Positions 58,817-64,000 of a stretch of DNA of 64,000 bases are shown here, piece after piece; the first letter of the stretch is position 1, and each line of letters begins with the position of its first letter. The DNA is from Insolitispirillum peregrinum (lineage in GTDB: Bacteria > Pseudomonadota > Alphaproteobacteria > Rhodospirillales > Rhodospirillaceae): NCBI RefSeq assembly GCF_042665255.1, contig NZ_JBHTCD010000007.1, one strand, 5' to 3'. Position numbers and translations under genes: made by a program. Below the pieces are notes generated by a model. The model was not told the origin of the DNA. It was given only the letters and a program-made list of their open reading frames with translations, and made no database searches.

Positions 58817-59788
58817 ATGAGCGAGCCCCGATCGATGCTGACCCGTGCGCTCTCCTCTCTCGGCCTGATGTGCATCGGGCTGGTGCTGGCCTGTCTGGCC
58901 GGTGAGGGGCTGGTGCGCCTCGCTACCGCTGACCAGCGCAATTACATGGTCGAGATGTGGCGCTATGCCACCTTGCTGAAGCGGGAAAGCGCCAATCCGG
59001 CTGTCGGTCACGAGCATGTGCCCAACAGCTCCGCCCGCCTGCAGGGTGTTGACGTATCGATCAACAGTCTGGGGATGCGGGGGCCGGAACCTGACCTGAG
59101 CGACCCGAAACGGCGCAACATCGTCATTATTGGCGACTCGATGGCCTTTGGCTGGGGGGTGGACGAAGCCCACACCCTGCGCGGGCAACTGGCGCAGGCG
59201 CTGGGGGGTACGGTCAATGTGATGACCACCGGCGTCGGCAACATGAACATGCAGCAGATTGTCGCCCACTGGCTGGACTACAGTCCGAAGATTGCCGCCG
59301 ATACGGTGATCGTTCTGGCTACCGTTCGCGCAACCGAGGTGCAGGAAGCAGAACGGGCAGGCTGGTTGGTGCGCCATAGCCAGTTGTATGCGCTGGGGGT
59401 GGCCTTTTCCAAAATGCTTGCCCCGGGTCAGCAAAATCTGGTCGGCTTTTATCAGCAGAACTGGGGCGAGGGACCGGGACGGGCGGCAATGGTCGGTGCG
59501 CTGGATGCCTTGCGGGCTGACCAGCAGAAGCGCGGATACCGGGTGATTGTGGCCCTGATACCGGAAACCCACGAGTTCCATCCCTATCCGTTCGGGTTCA
59601 TCACCGAGGTGATGCAGAAAGAAACCACTGCACGGGGCTGGCCGTTTATCGACATGCTGCCGGAACTGGCCGATCGCCCGGCCCGCAGTTACTGGGTGAT
59701 GGGTCAGGACCCCCACCCGAATGCGGACGCGCTGGAGCGGGTTGCCCGCCGCCTGCTGCCGTCCCTGACGACCCCCGCCGCACAGTGA
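58817..59788 (+). CDS. SGNH/GDSL hydrolase-family protein with membrane anchor
   Basis: A 323-residue protein with an N-terminal membrane helix (about residues 15-35) and a complete SGNH domain: nucleophile IIGDSMAFGWGV, a TGVGNMN oxyanion glycine/Asn, and the Asp-His pair in GQDPHPNADALE. It is predicted to act on esters in the periplasm, as acetylesterase or as the acyl-transfer partner of the MBOAT protein encoded 9 bp downstream. Start ATG 58817 is 3 bp after the DUF5989 stop. Confidence 0.88.
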   Translation: MSEPRSMLTRALSSLGLMCIGLVLACLAGEGLVRLATADQRNYMVEMWRYATLLKRESANPAVGHEHVPNSSARLQGVDVSINSLGMRGPEPDLSDPKRRNIVIIGDSMAFGWGVDEAHTLRGQLAQALGGTVNVMTTGVGNMNMQQIVAHWLDYSPKIAADTVIVLATVRATEVQEAERAGWLVRHSQLYALGVAFSKMLAPGQQNLVGFYQQNWGEGPGRAAMVGALDALRADQQKRGYRVIVALIPETHEFHPYPFGFITEVMQKETTARGWPFIDMLPELADRPARSYWVMGQDPHPNADALERVARRLLPSLTTPAAQ

Positions 59789-59797
59789 GCTGACGCC

Positions 59798-61162
59798 ATG
59801 CTGTTCCAGATGCCGTCTTTTCTGGCCTTCTTTGTGGCGTTCTGTACGCTGTTCGCCGTCTGTCCGGGCGCGCTGCGTCTGCCGCTGGTGACGGTGGCCA
59901 GCCTGTTCTTTTACGGCTGGTGGTATCCGCCCTATGTGATCCTGCTGGTGGGGCTGGTGCTGTTCTGCTGGCTGGCCCTGCTGGCGGTGCACCGCGACCG
60001 GCGCTGGCTGGCTCCGGCGGTGGTGGTGGCGCTGCTGCCGTTGCTGCTGTTCAAGTACACCGATTTTCTGCTGCGGACGCTGGGCGAGCTGACCGGGGCC
60101 AGCCTGCCGCATCTGGGCTGGATGTTGCCGCTGGGCATTTCGTTCGTCACCTTCACCATCCTGTGTTACCTGATTGATACCGCCCGCCACCCGGCCAAAC
60201 GTCCGCCGGAATTCTGGCCGACGGCGGTCTTTCTGACCTTTTTCCCCCATCTGCTGGCCGGTCCGATCCTGCGCGCACAGCATATTTTGCCCCAGCTTCC
60301 CCGGATGCGGCTGGCATGGGCGGCCTTGACCCCCAATCTGGCGCTGTTTGCGGTCGGGATGATGAAAAAGGTGCTGATCGCCGGCCCGGTGGGCAGCTTT
60401 GTTGATCAATCCTATCAGATGCATGGCACGCTGGGCGGCTGGCATGCGCTGGCCACCATCTTTGGCTTTGCGGTGCAGATTTACTGCGATTTCAGCGCCT
60501 ATTCCGACATGGCGATTGCGCTGGCCGGGATCCTGGGGATAGCCTTCCCGGAAAACTTCCATTCCCCCTATGCTGCCGGATCGACCAGTGAACTGTGGCG
60601 ACGCTGGCACATGACGCTCAGTTTCTGGCTGCGGGACTATGTGCTGAAACCGCTGCACCAACGCTTTTACCGTCACGCCCGTCAACTGGCGCTGTTGCTG
60701 ACCATGGTCCTGTCGGGGCTGTGGCACGGGGCGGCCTGGACCTTTGTGGTGTGGGGCACGCTGAACGGGCTGGTGATGGCGATTGAAAGCGCCACCGGCT
60801 ATTCCCGCTATGCCACCCATGCCAAAGGACTTCAGCGGGCGGGCTGTGTGGCCCTGACCTTCGGGCTGTGGTGTACGCTGGCGGTGATTTTCCGTGCCCC
60901 CGATCTGGCGACGGCGTGGAGCATTCTGGGTGAGTCGTGGGGACGCGGCGGCTGGGAGCAGTGGCCTGCGGTTGCCACCGTTCCGGTGGCGCTGGGGGTG
61001 CTGTTGCTGGTGCTGCACCCGGTTGACCAGATCGACCTCATCCGGGTAGCCGCCCAGCGGGTTCCGGCAGCGCTGCTGATCCCGGTGTTGCTGGCGGTGA
61101 TTGCCGGTTGTTCGCTGCTGGCCTCGATGCGGCCGCAGAATTTCTACTACTTTGACTTCTGA
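59798..61162 (+). CDS. MBOAT-family O-acyltransferase (AlgI-like)
   Basis: A 454-residue membrane-bound O-acyltransferase with about eleven spans. It has PLGISFVTFTILCYLIDT, FFPHLLAGPILRA, the conserved WRRWHMTLSFWLRDY and the catalytic His in LSGLWHGAAWTFVVWG. AlgI-type proteins pass acetyl groups across the inner membrane to polysaccharides or other glycans with help from SGNH-type partners. The last gene of the plus-strand unit; its stop is 7 bp from that of the convergent response regulator. Confidence 0.93.
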   Translation: MLFQMPSFLAFFVAFCTLFAVCPGALRLPLVTVASLFFYGWWYPPYVILLVGLVLFCWLALLAVHRDRRWLAPAVVVALLPLLLFKYTDFLLRTLGELTGASLPHLGWMLPLGISFVTFTILCYLIDTARHPAKRPPEFWPTAVFLTFFPHLLAGPILRAQHILPQLPRMRLAWAALTPNLALFAVGMMKKVLIAGPVGSFVDQSYQMHGTLGGWHALATIFGFAVQIYCDFSAYSDMAIALAGILGIAFPENFHSPYAAGSTSELWRRWHMTLSFWLRDYVLKPLHQRFYRHARQLALLLTMVLSGLWHGAAWTFVVWGTLNGLVMAIESATGYSRYATHAKGLQRAGCVALTFGLWCTLAVIFRAPDLATAWSILGESWGRGGWEQWPAVATVPVALGVLLLVLHPVDQIDLIRVAAQRVPAALLIPVLLAVIAGCSLLASMRPQNFYYFDF

Positions 61163-61169
61163 CGGTTTC

Positions 61170-62522
61170 TCATAGCCCCAGCCGTTGCAGACGCCGTTTC
61201 AGGGCGTGGCGGGAAATGCCCAGATGTTCGGCGGCCCGTGCCTTGTGGCCGCCGTTCTGGTTCAGGGCGTCGAGCAACAATTGCCGTTCGGCCCGTTCGA
61301 GCTGGTCGGCGATGCCATCGCTGGCCGGGGAGTCGCTCACCGGCAGGGCGTCCTGCACATCGCCCGGCAGGTCATCGACCGAGACATCACGGCCCGGTAA
61401 CAGAATGGTCAGCCGTTCAATCAGGTTTTTCAGCTCGCGCACGTTGCCCGGCCAGGGGTGGGAGCGCAGGATGTCCTTCACCGGATCGGGCAGGCGGATG
61501 GCGCTGACGCCTTCCTGTGCGGCGTAGTGGGCGGCAAAGTGTTCGGCCAGCAGGATCACGTCATCATCGCGCTCGCGCAGGGGCGGCACCGGAATCTGGA
61601 TCACGTTCAGGCGATAGAACAGGTCTTCACGAAAGCCCCCGGCACTGACCGCTTTGGCAAGGTCACGGTTGGTGGCCGCCACCACCCGCACATCGGCCTG
61701 CAGCGTTTTGGTGCCACCGACGGTGCGATAGGTGCCATTCTCCAGAAAATGCAGCAGCTTGGCCTGCAACGGCAGGGGCAGTTCGCCGATTTCATCAAGG
61801 AACAGCGTGCCGCCATCGGCCAGCGTCACCAGACCGGTGCGTTTCTGGTGAGCACCGGTATAGGCCCCGCGCTCGGCCCCGAACAGTTCGGCTTCGATCA
61901 GTTGCTCGGGCAGGGCGGCACAGTTGACCTCGACGAACGCCTGATCCCGGCGACTGCTTTGGGTATGCAGGGCACGGGCCACCAGCGCCTTGCCGGTGCC
62001 GGACTCGCCGAACAGCAGGACGCGGGCGGTGCTGCTGGCGGCCACCCGGGCGACGGTTTCGCGCAACTGGCCCATGCGGGCGCTGTCGCCGATCAGGCCG
62101 GTTTCCGAGATCGCCCGCTGGCGGTGATAGCTGACCTCGCTGTGCAGGCGGTCACGGTCGAGGGTGCCGCTGATGCAGTGTAACAGCTCGTCCAGCTCAA
62201 AGGGCTTGGTCAGGTAGTCGGCGGCTCCGGCCTTGACCGCCTGCACCGCCATGCGGGTGTCGCCGTGGGCCGAAATCATGATCATCGGCAGGTCGGGGCT
62301 GTGGGCGCGCAGCCGCTCCATCGTCCCCATGCCGTCGATGCCCGGCATGCGCAGGTCAACCAGCGCAATATCGGGGTGGGCGGTGGTCAAGGCGTCCAGC
62401 GCGCTCTGGCAGTCATGGACGCCGGTTACCTGCATCCCTTGCTGACGCAGGGCGTAGGAGAGCGAGCGCACAAACGGGGCCTCGTCATCAATCAGCAGCA
62501 CGCTGATACCGTTAAGCATCAT
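61170..62522 (-). CDS. NtrC-family sigma54-dependent response regulator
   Basis: A 450-residue protein with three domains. The receiver has phospho-acceptor Asp56 in LVDLRMPG and Lys106 in LTKPFEL. The AAA+ domain has Walker A GESGTGK (172-178), the sigma54-contact loop GAYTGA (219-224, Tyr instead of the usual Phe), LFLDEIGELPL Walker B and the arginine-finger region FREDLFYRLNV. A C-terminal Fis-type helix-turn-helix (GGHKARAAEHLGISRHALKRRL) completes it. Two adjacent ATGs (62522, 62519) start it; it overlaps the kinase gene by 11 bp. It would activate sigma54 promoters in response to the partner kinase. Its targets are unknown. Confidence 0.93.
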   Translation of the reverse strand: MMLNGISVLLIDDEAPFVRSLSYALRQQGMQVTGVHDCQSALDALTTAHPDIALVDLRMPGIDGMGTMERLRAHSPDLPMIMISAHGDTRMAVQAVKAGAADYLTKPFELDELLHCISGTLDRDRLHSEVSYHRQRAISETGLIGDSARMGQLRETVARVAASSTARVLLFGESGTGKALVARALHTQSSRRDQAFVEVNCAALPEQLIEAELFGAERGAYTGAHQKRTGLVTLADGGTLFLDEIGELPLPLQAKLLHFLENGTYRTVGGTKTLQADVRVVAATNRDLAKAVSAGGFREDLFYRLNVIQIPVPPLRERDDDVILLAEHFAAHYAAQEGVSAIRLPDPVKDILRSHPWPGNVRELKNLIERLTILLPGRDVSVDDLPGDVQDALPVSDSPASDGIADQLERAERQLLLDALNQNGGHKARAAEHLGISRHALKRRLQRLGL

Positions 62523-64000
62523 CTCGTCCCCAGGCTCCCTTTTTTGTTTTTTCCCCCGGCAGGCGCAGGCGAACCCGCGTGCCTTCGCCGGGGCGGCTGT
62601 CAATGCGCATGGTGCCATGGTTGGCATCAATCATTTGCGCAGAAATGGTCAGGCCGAGGCCGGTTCCGCCCGCCTTGGTGGTCACAAACGGATCGGTCAC
62701 GGTGGCCAGCAGGGCCGGGTCCATGCCGCAGCCGCTATCACTGACTTCGATGATCACATCGGGGCCTTGCCGGCTGGCGCGCAGGGTGACGCTGTCGCCA
62801 GTCTGGCAGGCCTGAATGGCGTTCAGGCCGAGGTTGACCAGCACCTGCTGCAACTGGTCGCCATCGGCCAGCAGGGTCAGGGTGGACTCGCCGCTGGTGA
62901 CAAAGCTGACCCCGCGTTCGGCGGCGGTCGGACGCAACAGGGTGGCGGTGCGGCGGAACAGCTCGCGCACCGGGATCTGGCGTTGCTCGGCGGGATGGGG
63001 ACGGCCATAGGTCAGCAGGTCGTTGACCACCCGGTTCAGGCGGTCCACTTCGGACTCCATGTCCTGCAACAGTTCCTTGCGGTCGGGGTCGGCTTCGTCG
63101 CGGCTCAGCGCCTGCACGGTGGTCTTCAGGGTAGCCAGCGGATTGCGCACCTCGTGGGCGACACCGGTGGCGAACTGGCCGAGAACGGCCATTTTCTCGG
63201 TGCGCACGGTGCGGTCGATCATGTCGCGCAGGCGCAGGGTCATGGTGTTGAAGGCGCGCGAAATGCTGCCGATTTCATCGCTGCGCTCGCCGCCGCGCAG
63301 GCGAAACTCCAGATCGCCCGCTGCCAGCGCGTCGGCTCCGGCGATCAGGTCGTCAACCCGCCGCCGCAAGCGGCCGGTCAGATGGCCGAACAGCAGGACG
63401 ATGATCAGGGTGATCGCCGCCCCGCCGGCATACAGCCAGCCGCGCGCCTTTTCCAGCGAGCCGAACAGCACTTCGGAGCGGACTTCCCGCTTCAGGGACC
63501 AGCCGGGGAACACTTCCGGGCCGTCCCCCAGCGGGATGGTGGTGTGCAGCGGGCGGCCAGTGACATCCAGAATCGCCCCATCGGCGGCTTGCAGGCGCAG
63601 CTTGACCACCGGCGTCACCATCGCTTCGTCGAGCTGTTCGGTGATCGACGACAGCCGCAGGTGCAGGGCCACCGTCACCGGGTCATCGGGGCCTTGCCCG
63701 GCGTCACGGATCGGGCGTTGCAGCAACACCCAGCCCGAGCGACCGGGCGAGGGCAGGTGCGGACCGATCAGGGTGGCGTCGCCCAGCCGGACCCGTGGCA
63801 AATCGCTGATCGACCAGTCCTCTGCCGACCAGTACGGCGGGCCAGAGGCCGCCTGTCCCGGCACCACATGCTGTAAATGGCCGTCACGGTCAAAGAACAG
63901 GATGCCGTACAGGTCGGGGACATCGGCTTCCAGATGCAGCAGGTTGGCAACCTCGCGCGCGCCGGGGCCGGTGGGATTGGCAAGATAGGCGGTCAGGCCG
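62512..64000 (-). CDS. Sensor histidine kinase, partial (N-terminus beyond window)
   Basis: The frame stays open to the window end, so at least 496 C-terminal residues are here. The order is an extracytoplasmic sensing region, a membrane helix (LYAGGAAITLIIVLLFGHL), HAMP domain, HisKA with the phospho-acceptor His in FATGVAHEVRNPLATLKT, and the ATPase domain with N box NLGLNAIQACQ, G1 EVSDSGCGMDPA and G2 TKAGGTGLGLTIS. It is of the NtrB/DctB/ZraS group that pairs with NtrC-type regulators, and it overlaps the regulator gene. The signal is not readable from this part. Confidence 0.92.
   Translation of the reverse strand, partial: GLTAYLANPTGPGAREVANLLHLEADVPDLYGILFFDRDGHLQHVVPGQAASGPPYWSAEDWSISDLPRVRLGDATLIGPHLPSPGRSGWVLLQRPIRDAGQGPDDPVTVALHLRLSSITEQLDEAMVTPVVKLRLQAADGAILDVTGRPLHTTIPLGDGPEVFPGWSLKREVRSEVLFGSLEKARGWLYAGGAAITLIIVLLFGHLTGRLRRRVDDLIAGADALAAGDLEFRLRGGERSDEIGSISRAFNTMTLRLRDMIDRTVRTEKMAVLGQFATGVAHEVRNPLATLKTTVQALSRDEADPDRKELLQDMESEVDRLNRVVNDLLTYGRPHPAEQRQIPVRELFRRTATLLRPTAAERGVSFVTSGESTLTLLADGDQLQQVLVNLGLNAIQACQTGDSVTLRASRQGPDVIIEVSDSGCGMDPALLATVTDPFVTTKAGGTGLGLTISAQMIDANHGTMRIDSRPGEGTRVRLRLPGEKTKKGAWGRDDA

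Noticed and set aside
58550..61018. An 822-codon minus-strand frame opposite the SGNH and MBOAT genes
   Set aside because: Low-complexity Gln/His/Arg-rich translation; the plus-strand genes carry intact motifs.
1..64000. CRISPR arrays, insertion sequences, prophage or toxin-antitoxin genes
   Set aside because: No regularly spaced repeats with unique spacers, transposase, integrase, phage structural or antitoxin-like genes were seen.

Overview
The window is a GC-rich stretch of a Gram-negative chromosome, most likely an alphaproteobacterium of the Rhodospirillales type. This is inferred from protein style, the compact GC-rich coding, the DUF1127 (YjiS-like) gene and the many branched-chain-type ABC transporters; no rRNA or complete tRNA is present to fix the taxon. 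Nearly all the sequence is coding. There is no CRISPR array, insertion sequence or prophage. Two short stretches stand out by base and codon use as possible transfers: the efflux cluster at 1-3195 and a LysR/EamA pair at 43725-45582.

Layout. 1-3195: an aromatic-acid-type efflux system (FUSC pump tail, DUF1656, HlyD adaptor, NodT outer-membrane lipoprotein). 3472-8836: housekeeping genes (YegD-like Hsp70, a small protein, prmA, a DUF1127 protein, an M24 aminopeptidase P). 8912-16243: a nitrogen-compound module made of a ThDP enzyme, a class I aminotransferase, a LysR regulator and a divergent polar amino-acid ABC importer. Three copies of one palindrome (TCATTCC-N5-GGAATGA) tie it together. 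16529-24401: aroC, fabI, a YihY membrane protein, rnhB, a CPA2 antiporter, a DMT exporter, a DinB protein and aat. 24566-26901: a Cds1-like cysteine-metabolising PLP enzyme and a DadA-like oxidase. 26913-30653: an aromatic amino-acid operon (aroP, Lrp-type regulator, YitT, aromatic aminotransferase).

30912-43718: a beta-oxidation-type catabolic block. It holds a thioesterase, acyl-CoA ligase, acyl-CoA dehydrogenase, enoyl-CoA hydratase, 3-hydroxyacyl-CoA dehydrogenase, PcaF-like thiolase and an IclR regulator, followed by a complete LivKHMGF-type importer. Three copies of a TTTC-N7-GAAA palindrome mark a candidate IclR regulon. The PaaH/PcaF-like enzymes suggest a dicarboxylate or aromatic-derived acid degraded to acetyl-CoA and succinyl-CoA. 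45625-54839: two paralogous iron-type alcohol dehydrogenases around a hotdog thioesterase, a second Liv-type importer, and two different binding proteins.

55133-61162: a divergent surface- or metabolite-modification cluster. It has an O-carbamoyltransferase, an SxtJ-family membrane protein, a 50-residue DUF5989 protein, two SGNH proteins and an AlgI-type MBOAT acyltransferase. This is the least understood and most interesting system here. 61170-64000: an NtrC-type response regulator and its sensor kinase, cut off by the window end.

Two families of dispersed intergenic repeat were found, each with two copies: about 115 bp at 16311 and 30792 (same orientation), and about 106 bp at 31377 and 51962 (opposite orientation). 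The second family supplies the stop codons of both neighbouring genes.
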